Origin: Rhizobium sp. RU33A
Lineage (GTDB): Bacteria; Pseudomonadota; Alphaproteobacteria; Rhizobiales; Rhizobiaceae
Length of the DNA stretch: 64,000 nt
NCBI RefSeq assembly: GCF_900156055.1
Contig: NZ_FTMQ01000001.1
Span: 186,001-250,000 of the forward strand
Direction: 5' to 3'
Part shown: piece by piece, positions 53,215 through 62,435 of the stretch
Layout: each line of letters begins with the position of its first letter
Position numbering within the stretch: position 1 is the first letter of the stretch
The notes under the pieces: model-generated
What the model was told of the DNA's origin: nothing
Databases searched by the model: none
What the model saw: the letters and a program-made list of their open reading frames with translations, nothing else
Made by a program: the position numbers and the translations under genes

Positions 53215-54528
53215 ATGAAGGCAGTGGGGACGCGCCTCCTGGCGCTCTGCTTCATCATTATGGTGCTGGCCGTGCAGCCGGCCCAGGCAAGCTCTGTCGG
53301 AGCCGACAAGGTCATGCGCGACTGGTACCGCCTCGTGCTCGAGCTGGTGCGGCACACGCCAACCTATTCGCCACCCGTCGCAAGCCGCGCCTTCGCCTAT
53401 CTCGGCGTCACCGCCTACGAGGGGCTCGCCTCCGGGGATCGGACGCTGACCTCGTTGTCCGGCCAGCTGAATGGCCTCACGCCAGTGCCGCAGCGTGAAG
53501 CGGGTGCAAGCTATGACGAAGCCGTCGTTATGCAGGCCGCACTCTCTTCCGCCGCTCGCCAGCTCTTCGGCAATACCGGCCCGACCGGCCAGCGCGCCAT
53601 GAAGCGCATGACGGAAAAGCTCGCCAACGAGGTCTCGGCCGGTCTCGCCCCCGATCTCGTCGCCCGAAGCCAGGCCTATGGCGAAAGCGTCACCGCCCAC
53701 ATCCTGAGCTGGTCTGAGGGCGATGGCGGCGCCAAGGTTGAGAACATGGGCTTCCCGCTGGAGTTCACGCTCAACAAGGGACCATCGAACTGGGTTCCAA
53801 CAAGCCTGATCAACCAGCAGCAGCTGCCTCTCCTGCCCAAATGGGGCGAGAACCGGCCCTTCGCGATGCAGACGGGCAATGGTTGCCCCCTGCCAGCACC
53901 GCCCGCCTATAGCGAGGAAAAGGGCTCGGATTTCTATCAGGAAGCGCTCGAAGTCTACGAGACCGTCAAGAACCTGACGCCGGAACAGCGCGCCATCGCA
54001 CGCTTCTGGTCGGATGATCCGATGCTTTCGCCGACCCCGCCCGGCCACTGGATCGTCATCGGCCTGAAGATCCTCGACGAGCGCAAGGCAGGCGCCGCCG
54101 AACATGCAGACCTGCTCGCCCGCCTTGGTATCACGCTCGCCGACGCCTTCATCGGCTGCTGGCATTCGAAATTCGAATACGACCTGCTCCGCCCGGTCAC
54201 CTATATCAAGCGGGTCATCGATCCCAAATGGGAGCCGATCCTGATCACGCCGCCCTTCCCGGAATATCCCTCCGGCCATTCCACCCAGTCGGGTGCGGCA
54301 GCGACCGTATTGACCGCCTTTTTCGGCGAAAACTTCGCCTTTACCGACAACACGCATGAAAAGGACAAGCTGCCGAACCGGAGCTTCAAGAGCTTCTGGG
54401 ATGCCGCGGAAGAAGCTGGCGTCTCCCGCCTCTATGGCGGCATCCATTTCCGCGCAGCCATCGATCGCGGCCTCGATCAGGGCCGCTGCATCGGCGAAAA
54501 GACGGTTGCCCTGAGGACGCGCGGATGA
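53215..54528 (+). CDS. exported vanadium-dependent haloperoxidase-like protein (PAP2 superfamily)
   Basis: 437 residues; signal peptide to AQA at about 24, ATG preceded by GGGAGGGGG. The C-terminal part holds the vanadate/phosphate site: EYDLLRPVTYIKRVID (Lys/Arg region), PEYPSGHSTQSGAA and the late RLYGGIHFRAAIDRGL with the axial His. The order matches vanadium haloperoxidases rather than lipid phosphatases, and there are no membrane helices. It would oxidise halides with peroxide in the periplasm, or act as an acid phosphatase. Overlaps the next gene by ATGA. Confidence 0.87.
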   Translation: MKAVGTRLLALCFIIMVLAVQPAQASSVGADKVMRDWYRLVLELVRHTPTYSPPVASRAFAYLGVTAYEGLASGDRTLTSLSGQLNGLTPVPQREAGASYDEAVVMQAALSSAARQLFGNTGPTGQRAMKRMTEKLANEVSAGLAPDLVARSQAYGESVTAHILSWSEGDGGAKVENMGFPLEFTLNKGPSNWVPTSLINQQQLPLLPKWGENRPFAMQTGNGCPLPAPPAYSEEKGSDFYQEALEVYETVKNLTPEQRAIARFWSDDPMLSPTPPGHWIVIGLKILDERKAGAAEHADLLARLGITLADAFIGCWHSKFEYDLLRPVTYIKRVIDPKWEPILITPPFPEYPSGHSTQSGAAATVLTAFFGENFAFTDNTHEKDKLPNRSFKSFWDAAEEAGVSRLYGGIHFRAAIDRGLDQGRCIGEKTVALRTRG

Positions 54529-56162
54529 CCGGTCGCAAGGACCTCCGCCTTCCGGTTCGGCTCGCGGGCCTTGCCCTGCTGCTGTCGCTGCCTGAGGCCG
54601 CGCCTGCGCTCGCAAATGGCGCTCCCCTCGTTCCCCGCTTCACCGACGAAACCGCCTCCAGCGGTATCGTCAGCACCTACCGGGGCGATTGGGAATATAT
54701 GGTTGGCGGCGGTGCCGGCAGCTTCGACTGCAATGCCGACGGCTTCCCCGATCTCGTGCTTGCGGGCGGCGAGGACAAGGCGAAATTTTACCTCAACCGA
54801 AGCGAGGCCGGCGGCGCTCTCAAGTTCGACGAACAGGTGTCCGGCCTCGAACTCGACAAGGTGATCGGCGCCTATCCGCTGGATGTCGATGGCGACGGGC
54901 TGCAGGACGTCGTGCTGTTGCGCTCCGGCGAGAATGTCGTCATGCGCGGCTTGGGCGAGTGCCGTTTCGAACGCGCCAACGAGGCCTGGGGATTTGACGG
55001 TGGCGACGCCTGGTCGACCGCCTTTTCCGCCACCTGGGAGCGCGGCAATACCTGGCCAACGCTCGCCGTCGGCAATTACATCGACCGCTTCGAGGACTTC
55101 GAGCCCTGGGGCTCATGTACCGACAACTGGCTGCATCGCCCGGCATCGACGACGGAGCGTCGCTTAGCCCCGCCGCTCGCGCTCACCCCCTCCTTTTGCC
55201 CTCTGTCGATCCTCTTCACCGACTGGAACCGCTCCGGCACGCCTTCGCTTCGCGTCTCCAACGACCGCGAGTATTACAAGGGCGGCCAGGAGCAGATGTG
55301 GAAGCTGGAGCCGGGCAAGGCGCCGGAGCTTTATAGCCAGGCGGAAGGTTGGAAATACCTGCGCATCTGGGGCATGGGCATCGCCAGCCACGATATCGAT
55401 TTCGACGGCTATCCGGAATATTTCCTGACCAGCATGGCCGACAACAAGCTGCAGAAGCTTGGCGAAATCCCCGCCGATGGTAAGCCAAAGCCGTCCTACA
55501 ACGACGTTGCGTTTGCGAAGGGTGCCACTGCTCACCGGCCCTATACCGGCGGCGAGATCCGCCCCTCGACCGCCTGGCATACGGAATTCGAGGACGTCAA
55601 CAATGACGGCCGCACCGACCTTTTCGTCGCCAAGGGCAATGTCGCCGAGATGCCCGATTTCGCTGAAAAGGACCCCAACAATCTGCTCATCCAGGGCGAG
55701 GACGGCAAGTTCACCGAAATGGGCGACAAGGCCGGTATCGCCTCGATGGCCAAGGGCCGGGGCGGGGCGCTGGCAGACTTCAACCTCGATGGATTGGTTG
55801 ATCTCCTGGTCGTCAACCAGGGGTCTCCGGTGGAGATCTGGCGCAATACGACGGAAGGCGCTGGCCGCTTCCTGCAACTGGCGCTGCGCCAGGACGGTCC
55901 GAACCGCGACGCGGTCGGCGCCTGGATCGAGGTGAAGACCGGCGATGTCGTGCAGCGCCGAGAGCTCACCATCGGCGGCGGCCATGTCAGCGGCAAGACC
56001 GGCTGGCATCATTTTGGGTTGGGCGGATTGGCGGAAACCGAGATCCGCGTGCTTTGGCCGGATGGCGAGGTTGGGGATTGGCAGACGGTGGCGGCTGACG
56101 GTTTTTACCTCGTTGGGCGTGGCACGGGGCCAAGACTGTGGAAGCCGGGCGAGGGGCTGTGA
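54525..56162 (+). CDS. exported CRTAC1/ASPIC-UnbV family protein with FG-GAP/VCBS repeats
   Basis: 545 residues; signal peptide to about 32 (APALANG). Beta-propeller repeats with calcium-type loops: FDCNADGFPDLVLAGG, DVDGDGLQDVVLL, DIDFDGYPEYFLTS, DVNNDGRTDLFVAKG, DFNLDGLVDLLVVNQ. The C-terminal ASPIC/UnbV domain shows GAWIEVKTGD and IGGGHVSGKTGWHHFGLG. Translationally coupled to the haloperoxidase-like gene, so the two probably form an exported pair. Function of the family is unknown; adhesion or calcium-dependent binding are guesses. Confidence 0.88.
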   Translation: MTGRKDLRLPVRLAGLALLLSLPEAAPALANGAPLVPRFTDETASSGIVSTYRGDWEYMVGGGAGSFDCNADGFPDLVLAGGEDKAKFYLNRSEAGGALKFDEQVSGLELDKVIGAYPLDVDGDGLQDVVLLRSGENVVMRGLGECRFERANEAWGFDGGDAWSTAFSATWERGNTWPTLAVGNYIDRFEDFEPWGSCTDNWLHRPASTTERRLAPPLALTPSFCPLSILFTDWNRSGTPSLRVSNDREYYKGGQEQMWKLEPGKAPELYSQAEGWKYLRIWGMGIASHDIDFDGYPEYFLTSMADNKLQKLGEIPADGKPKPSYNDVAFAKGATAHRPYTGGEIRPSTAWHTEFEDVNNDGRTDLFVAKGNVAEMPDFAEKDPNNLLIQGEDGKFTEMGDKAGIASMAKGRGGALADFNLDGLVDLLVVNQGSPVEIWRNTTEGAGRFLQLALRQDGPNRDAVGAWIEVKTGDVVQRRELTIGGGHVSGKTGWHHFGLGGLAETEIRVLWPDGEVGDWQTVAADGFYLVGRGTGPRLWKPGEGL

Positions 56163-56168
56163 AGCTCT

Positions 56169-56445
56169 CCTCTCCCCTTGTGGGAGAGGTTACAAAATCG
56201 AGGGCTTAGCCCGATCAGGGCTAAACCTCAGATTTTGTTGGTGAGGGGATCAGTGATAGTGGCACGGAGAACGGACCCCCTCACTTGCGATTTCTGATGT
56301 TTAGGCGGCTTGCGCTCGTCTAATTCATCTCTCAGCCTTCGCGCGGCGTCGCGCTCAGGCCTCCGTTCGCTGAAATCGATTCACTGGATCGATTTCTGGC
56401 CTTCGGCCACCGCTCCGAAGTCTCCCCCACCAAGGGGGAGATGGG
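56169..56445 (+). repeat. left copy of a composite palindromic intergenic repeat
   Basis: Begins 6 bases after the CRTAC1 stop. It consists of a hairpin (CCTCTCCCC...GGGAGAGG), the block TTACAAAATCGAGGGCTTAG with an inner GCTTAGCCC/GGGCTAA pairing, the block CGATTTCTGATGTTTAGG ... GCGGCTTGCGCTCG, an ~85-base insert with its own palindromes, and TCTCCCCCACC ... GGGGGAGATGGG. The same blocks recur in the same order, inverted, at 57367-57564. The first hairpin may also end the haloperoxidase operon. Confidence 0.8.
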
Positions 56446-56555
56446 CTTTGCGCTTGCGGCCCGCGCTCCCACCCTTCAGGACTTAACTGTCAAAAACCCC
56501 AAGCTTCGCCGCCGGTCGGGATCGCTCCCTCCGGATAGGCTGAAACTTGTCTCGG

Positions 56556-56614
56556 ACGAGGCGCCAGAAGCAACCTGTCTAAGTAGTTTTATGTGGCTCC
56601 TTCCGGCGCCTCGT
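56556..56614. repeat. inverted repeat (10-bp arms) within the intergenic mosaic
   Basis: ACGAGGCGCC (56556-56565) and GGCGCCTCGT (56605-56614) with a 39-base loop. Resembles a REP-like palindromic unit; no coding content. Confidence 0.55.
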
Positions 56615-56667
56615 TCGGCGTCTATTCCCGCTGCATGCGTCTCTCTGGCAAGGCGGCGACGGTCCTC

Positions 56668-56703
56668 GTCATCCTCGGGCTTGACCCGAGGGTCGAGGAT
56701 GAC
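56668..56703. repeat. REP-like palindrome
   Basis: GTCATCCTC (56668-56676) and GAGGATGAC (56695-56703) enclose CTCGGGC..GCCCGAG-type pairing. Read on the minus strand it yields the peptide LDPRVKPEDDE, a familiar false translation of an abundant alphaproteobacterial intergenic repeat. Confidence 0.7.
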
Positions 56704-56723
56704 CGGGCGTAGGGTCCGGCTTT

Positions 56724-57110
56724 GACAGAGTCCTCCAGAGGGAATGTCTGCCAGAGCCTGGCCGGTGGCCCGGGAGGTTCCCGCCGGATGGTGCACCATT
56801 CCGACCGGGACCCTCGCCCGGGGGATGAAGCTTTGGTCATCGACCTCGGCCTGCATCCCCGCCGTTTTATTCGCCCCGCTGCCTGGATGTTCGTGACAGC
56901 ATTGGCGCCTTGTCTGTGTGCCTCTGAGGCACGTCCTTCCGATCGGGGGTTGCAGGCGTCCAGCATCCGGCTGTCCACCGTCACTTCCACCCCCTCGTCC
57001 GGAGGGAGACCGTTGCAGCGGGCCGGGGATTTGTGCCTGCGAGAGCACGCCACCCCGGCGCCGGCCCCGCCTCGCCTGACATCGCATCGTCAGGTGTATC
57101 CGAGGGCGGG
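56724..57110. repeat. structured GC-rich block, probable dispersed intergenic element
   Basis: No believable gene on either strand: open frames here have unusual composition (Arg/Ser/Gly/Pro-rich), no ribosome sites, and no recognisable domain. The block has many short palindromes, for example ATGGTGCACCAT near 56788, CTCGCCCGGGGG next to CCCGGGAGG, and CTGACATCGCATCGTCAG near 57075. I recall similar false peptides (with NIQAAGRIKRR, CTIRREP) from other Rhizobium/Agrobacterium genomes, which suggests a multicopy element or a structured RNA. Identity is not established here. Confidence 0.45.
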
Positions 57111-57242
57111 ACGGGATTAGGGTAAGGGCGTGGAAATGGGCGGGGATGAAAAATCTTGGTTTTGTTGATTTTGCTGAGGGATTCGCGAAAGTCATCCCCC
57201 TTTTTTCGGGAGATGACGCGAGTTCGCGGCTTGACGGATATC

Positions 57243-57353
57243 CCTCATCCTGAGGTGCCCTCGCAAAGCGAGGGCCTCGAAGGATCCAAGCACCGGATCC
57301 CGTTGTGGCCTCGTCCTTCGAGGCCCGACGCAGTCGGGCACCTCAGGATGAGG
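57243..57353. repeat. 111-bp palindromic element with 18-bp terminal arms
   Basis: CCTCATCCTGAGGTGCCC (57243-57260) and its exact complement GGGCACCTCAGGATGAGG (57336-57353). Inner secondary palindromes include CCCTCG CAAAG CGAGGG and GGCCTCG-CCTTCGAGGCC. CCTCATCCTGAGG units are widespread in rhizobial and related genomes. MITE-like or REP-like in form. Confidence 0.75.
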
Positions 57354-57366
57354 GGCTCGCGCGACA

Positions 57367-57564
57367 CCCATCTCCCTCTTGGTGGGGGAGAAAGCGATTT
57401 CGATGAATTAGGCGAGCGCAAGCCGCCTAAACATCAGAAATCGCCAGAGAGGGGGGGCGGTTATGTCGTGCCCGCACCACCGATCCCCCACCAACAAAAT
57501 CTGAAGTTTAGCCCTGATCGGGCTAAGCCTTCGATTTTGTAACCTCTCCCACACAGGGGAGAGG
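57367..57564 (-). repeat. right copy (inverted) of the composite intergenic repeat
   Basis: Reverse complement carries the same ordered blocks as 56169-56445: CCTCTCCCC hairpin, TTACAAAATCGAAGGC, CGATTTCTGATGTTTAGG, GCGGCTTGCGCTCG, CTCCCCCACCAAGAGGGAG, at roughly 90% identity over the shared parts, but without the ~85-base insert of the left copy. Ends 45 bases past the DUF1508 gene stop and may terminate that transcript. Confidence 0.8.
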
Positions 57565-57608
57565 TAGAAACCCGCCGGCGCCTCAGTTCGACGGATAGAG
57601 CCGAGGCC

Positions 57609-57974
57609 TCACTCCGCCTCCTCCACCGCAGCCTCCGCCACGCGCTTCTGGATCGACTCGATGCAGTTCTTGGCGCTGGACTTCGACTTGTAGGTTTCCG
57701 AGCGCACCATGATTTCGCCATTGGCGGCGCGGAAACGGACGAAGGTTTCGCCGTTTTTGGCCTCGTCGATTTCGAAGCGATAGCCGCTGCCGGTTTCCTG
57801 CTTGGTAAGGTCGACGACGGGGGCTGCCGGCGCGTTCTTCTTCAGCGACTCGACGCAGTTCTTCGCGCTCGCCTTGGAGGCGTAGTTTTCCGACCAGACC
57901 ATGATCTCGGCATTATAGACGAACTGGACGCGGAACTCGCCCTTCTCGGTCTTGACGATCTTGAACTTGTGCAT
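57609..57974 (-). CDS. DUF1508/YegP-family protein with two tandem domains
   Basis: 121 residues from the ATG at 57974 (GGGGAGACGGG upstream); an ATG at 57995 is the alternative. Two copies of the ~50-residue domain: FKIVKTEKGEFRVQFVYNAE..VWSENYASKASAKNCVESLKK and YRFEIDEAKNGETFVRFRAANGE..VRSETYKSKSSAKNCIESIQK (in parts). Small cytoplasmic beta-alpha protein; linked to stress tolerance in some bacteria but function not settled. Confidence 0.9.
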   Translation of the reverse strand: MHKFKIVKTEKGEFRVQFVYNAEIMVWSENYASKASAKNCVESLKKNAPAAPVVDLTKQETGSGYRFEIDEAKNGETFVRFRAANGEIMVRSETYKSKSSAKNCIESIQKRVAEAAVEEAE

Positions 57975-58051
57975 GCCCGTCTCCCCTTTGCCCATCGGCT
58001 TATGATTGCATTCGAATGCTAGCGCGACTGCGGCAGGCGGGCAAGAAGCAC

Positions 58052-58351
58052 TTAAAAGCCCTGGAAGAGGAAATCCGTGGCAGCGCTGATCTCGTCGGCG
58101 CGGGTGGAGAGATTGTCGATCGAGGGGCCGATCTCAGAGAGTGGAAGAGCCGCGAGACGGTGGGTCGCCATGACATAGGTTTTGCCGCCGACCTCGAAGC
58201 GAGGCGTCAGGCGTGCGATCACCCAGGTGACCGTTTCGACCGGCTGCAATGGTGCGACGACCCTCGTGGGAAGGTCATGGAGAAAGTCGGACTGGAGGTC
58301 CACGACCAATTGCTCTTCCGATTTCAGGCGATGGATCCGAAATCGCGCCAT
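58052..58351 (-). CDS. ccdB: CcdB-family toxin
   Basis: 99 residues. MARFRIHRLKSEEQLVVDLQSD (in parts), LPTRVVAPLQP and PRFEVGGKTYVMATHRLAALPLSE match CcdB, which poisons DNA gyrase. The C-terminus reads DFLFQGF rather than the WGI of F-plasmid CcdB, the residues that trap gyrase there, so the target contact may differ. Two bases after the antitoxin stop, coupled as usual. Confidence 0.9.
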   Translation of the reverse strand: MARFRIHRLKSEEQLVVDLQSDFLHDLPTRVVAPLQPVETVTWVIARLTPRFEVGGKTYVMATHRLAALPLSEIGPSIDNLSTRADEISAATDFLFQGF

Positions 58352-58353
58352 GG

Positions 58354-58584
58354 TCAGAACTGCCGGTATTTGGCGAGGGGCAGGCCGTGCTTGGCGACAT
58401 AGTCGTTATCCGCCTGGATCGCCTCGGCGTTCTCTATTTTCCAGCGCCGTTCTTTCTCGGCCTTGATGGCGCGGGCAATGCCCTGTTCAGCCGCACCCGC
58501 GACATCGAGACCGAGGGTTTCAGCCTCGGTCACAAGGGCTTCACTGACGGTCAGGTCATGGGCTTTGCGGGCTTCGATCGACAT
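58354..58584 (-). CDS. ccdA: CcdA-family antitoxin
   Basis: 76 residues from the ATG at 58584 (GGAG 9 bases upstream). N-terminal ribbon-helix-helix start (KAHDLTVSEALVTEAETLGLDVAGAAEQG, in parts) for DNA binding and autorepression, then a basic/acidic C-terminal tail (WKIENAEAIQADNDYVAKHGLPL) that wraps the toxin. Gene order antitoxin then toxin is standard. The HxlR gene lies upstream in the same direction, 61 bases away. Confidence 0.9.
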   Translation of the reverse strand: MSIEARKAHDLTVSEALVTEAETLGLDVAGAAEQGIARAIKAEKERRWKIENAEAIQADNDYVAKHGLPLAKYRQF

Positions 58585-58645
58585 GGGATGGTCTCCGGCG
58601 CTGGACGGAGAATAGCACGGCTCCAGCTTGCTGAGAATGGGCCGA

Positions 58646-59047
58646 TCAGCCCTTGCCTCGCCCGTCATAGGCTTCCCGCGATGAAAGGATCGCCTCCTTG
58701 TGTTCCCGCGACCATTCGACCAGCCCGGCCGTGATGGCCGAAAAGCCCAAGCCCCGGGGCGTCAGAGAATAAGTGACCGAAGGAGGGTTGGTGGGTTCGA
58801 CATGACGGTCGACCAGTCCGTCCCGCTCGAGACGGCGCAGTGTCAGCGTCAGCATGCGCTGGGTGACGCCCGACAGCGCGCGCTCGATCTCCCGGTAGCG
58901 GCGCGGACCGGCCGAGAGCTCGGCAATCGCCATGACGGTCCATTTCTCTCCGAGGCGATCAAGCGTGAGGCGAAGACCGCAATCTTCGTGTTCCGGTGTG
59001 CCGCAGGGTTCGAGCGTCTCGATCCCGGGCTGGGTTGCGGCGAACAT
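58646..59047 (-). CDS. HxlR-family winged-helix regulator
   Basis: 133 residues. DRLGEKWTVMAIAELSAGPRRYREIERAL (in parts), GVTQRMLTLTLRRLERDGLV and the wing VTYSLTPRGLGF are typical. Two cysteines in EPCGTPEHEDCGLR just before the first helix could sense redox or electrophiles, as in other HxlR proteins such as YodB/HypR. Divergent from an NAD(P)-binding reductase-like gene, a common pairing, with an inverted repeat between them. Confidence 0.93.
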   Translation of the reverse strand: MFAATQPGIETLEPCGTPEHEDCGLRLTLDRLGEKWTVMAIAELSAGPRRYREIERALSGVTQRMLTLTLRRLERDGLVDRHVEPTNPPSVTYSLTPRGLGFSAITAGLVEWSREHKEAILSSREAYDGRGKG

Positions 59048-59074
59048 CGATGTGCCTCCTTACGTCGTTCCTGA

Positions 59075-59097
59075 GGGCGCAATAAATAGATGCGCCC
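59075..59097. promoter_or_regulatory. inverted repeat between hxlR-type and reductase-like genes
   Basis: GGGCGCA (59075-59081) and TGCGCCC (59091-59097) with an A/T-rich 9-base spacer, central in the 71-base divergent region. Likely HxlR operator. Confidence 0.55.
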
Positions 59098-59118
59098 GCA
59101 ACGAAAAGGACGCAACCC

Positions 59119-59934
59119 ATGATACTGCTCACTGGAGGCTCCGGCCAACTCTCCAAGCTTACCGCGCAAGGTACCAAAGACGCCGGTCTCGACATCTGCA
59201 TTGGCAGCCGTCTGGCAGAGGAGACGGATACAGGTCGACGCCGGATCGATTTCGACGATCCCGAAACGCTCGACTTCAGCGATGTCGAAACGCTGATGAT
59301 GATCTCTGCCGGTTACGCGGAAGATGATGTCGTCATCCGCCGCCATGATGCGGTGATCGCGGCTGCGATCCGCTCGGGCGTCCGCCATGTCGTCTATACG
59401 AGCCTGAGCGGAACGGGTGACCATCTTGCTTTCTCGCTTGCCCATCGATGGACCGAGAAGCGGCTGAAGGACAGCCGCCTTGCCTGGACGGTCCTGCGCA
59501 ATGGTCTCTATGCCGAGTTGATCGGGGCACTTGCCGCTCCGCTTGATGGCGTGATCCGGGCACCCTTCGGCACCGCGCCGCTATCGCCTGTGGCAAGGCA
59601 GGATCTGGCCGATGCGGCCGTGACGGTTCTCAAGGACCCGCGCGCCCATGCGGGCATGATCTACGAACTGTCGGGAGCAGAAGCCTGGAGTGTTGCCGAT
59701 CTGGCGGAAAAACTTAGCGTTCCCTATCGTCCAGCGAACCTCGAAGAAACACGGGCGTCACTGGCCGCAGCCCCCCTCAAGCCATTCCAGCCGCCGATGC
59801 TGATGTCGATCTATTCCACGGCGGCGGCAGGGTTTCTAGAGGCCCGCACGACAGACCTTGCGGTCCTGATCGCCGGAGCGCCGCGGCCGACCTTGCCGAT
59901 CGCGGCAGAGGCTGCGCGGGCGGCAGGGTCATGA
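59119..59934 (+). CDS. NmrA/QorB-like NAD(P)-binding protein
   Basis: 271 residues, atypical short-chain dehydrogenase fold. Rossmann start ILLTGGSGQLSKL, later VVYTSLSGTGDH and a substrate-side EKRLKDSRLAWTVLRNGLYAE, similar to NAD(P)H:quinone oxidoreductase 2 and NmrA-like sensors. No classical YxxxK catalytic pair is evident. Divergent HxlR regulation suggests a role against quinones or electrophiles. Convergent with lepA. Confidence 0.87.
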   Translation: MILLTGGSGQLSKLTAQGTKDAGLDICIGSRLAEETDTGRRRIDFDDPETLDFSDVETLMMISAGYAEDDVVIRRHDAVIAAAIRSGVRHVVYTSLSGTGDHLAFSLAHRWTEKRLKDSRLAWTVLRNGLYAELIGALAAPLDGVIRAPFGTAPLSPVARQDLADAAVTVLKDPRAHAGMIYELSGAEAWSVADLAEKLSVPYRPANLEETRASLAAAPLKPFQPPMLMSIYSTAAAGFLEARTTDLAVLIAGAPRPTLPIAAEAARAAGS

Positions 59935-59950
59935 AGCGGAAACGGCGAGT

Positions 59951-59972
59951 GGGAGCCTTGGAAAAGGCTCCC
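59951..59972. terminator. hairpin between convergent reductase-like and lepA genes
   Basis: Perfect 9-bp arms GGGAGCCTT (59951-59959) and AAGGCTCCC (59964-59972) with a GGAA (GNRA-type) tetraloop. No T tract on either side, so perhaps an RNA-end stabiliser more than a terminator. Confidence 0.5.
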
Positions 59973-59980
59973 TCCAAACC

Positions 59981-61801
<1,821 letters not shown>

Positions 61802-61975
61802 GGCTCGCGCATATAGCAGCGAGGCCTTGTATCGCAAAGCGGAAAGATCGGGTTTTGCAGGCGATCACGGCGGTTTTGACGTCGCAGGCAGGCCGCTTGC
61901 CGCCTGATGCCGGCCGTTGTCAGAGGCGGGCCTGTCGTCGATAGTGGGTTGGGCCCAAAAAAATCTTTTGGTCGT

Positions 61976-62002
61976 TGTCGAATCCGATATCCGAGCCGCG
62001 TC
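61976..62002 (+). promoter_or_regulatory. candidate ECF42 promoter
   Basis: TGTCGA (61976-61981), 17-base spacer, CGTC (61999-62002), ~50 bases before the YciI-like start. From memory, ECF42 sigma factors recognise TGTCGA at -35 and a CG-led -10; this fits self-activation of the operon. Confidence 0.55.
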
Positions 62003-62059
62003 TCTTCATCGACGGGATCGATCGACGATGCCGCAAGGGCCCAAGGAGGGGCAAAACCG

Positions 62060-62431
62060 ATGCAATACCTGCTGCTGATCTACGAAAACGAAGAAATCTT
62101 TGGCGGGCCGGACAAGATGGGCCCGATCATGGCCGATCTCGGTCCGCGCCATTTCGCCTTCAGCCACGAGCTGGGCGAGAAAATGCACGCGGGCGCCGGG
62201 CTGAAGGGCACGGAGGCTGCCACCACGGTGCGCACCACGGGTGGCAAGCAGACCATCCATGACGGTCCCTTTGCCGAAACGCGCGAACAGCTGGGCGGCT
62301 TTTATCTCGTGGAAGCCGAGGACCTCGATCAGGCGATTGCGATCGCCAGAAAGGTGCCGCTCGGCAAGGATGGCGCGATCGAGGTCCGGCCGCTCTTGCC
62401 GATGCCGCCGGGCTTGGCGCCGAAGCGTTGA
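62060..62431 (+). CDS. YciI-family (DGPF-domain) protein
   Basis: 123 residues; AAGGAGG precedes the ATG at 62060. MQYLLLIYENEE at the start and the DGPFAETREQLGGFYLVEAEDLD block (in parts) define the DGPF/YciI type that is the constant genomic partner of ECF42 sigma factors. Ferredoxin-like small protein, no proven function. The sigma-factor gene starts 4 bases later. Confidence 0.92.
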   Translation: MQYLLLIYENEEIFGGPDKMGPIMADLGPRHFAFSHELGEKMHAGAGLKGTEAATTVRTTGGKQTIHDGPFAETREQLGGFYLVEAEDLDQAIAIARKVPLGKDGAIEVRPLLPMPPGLAPKR

Positions 62432-62435
62432 GACG

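Noticed and set aside
56476..57195. 239-residue minus-strand frame in the repeat mosaic
   Set aside because: Runs through several palindromic elements and includes the false REP peptide LDPRVKPEDDE; no ribosome site and no domain.
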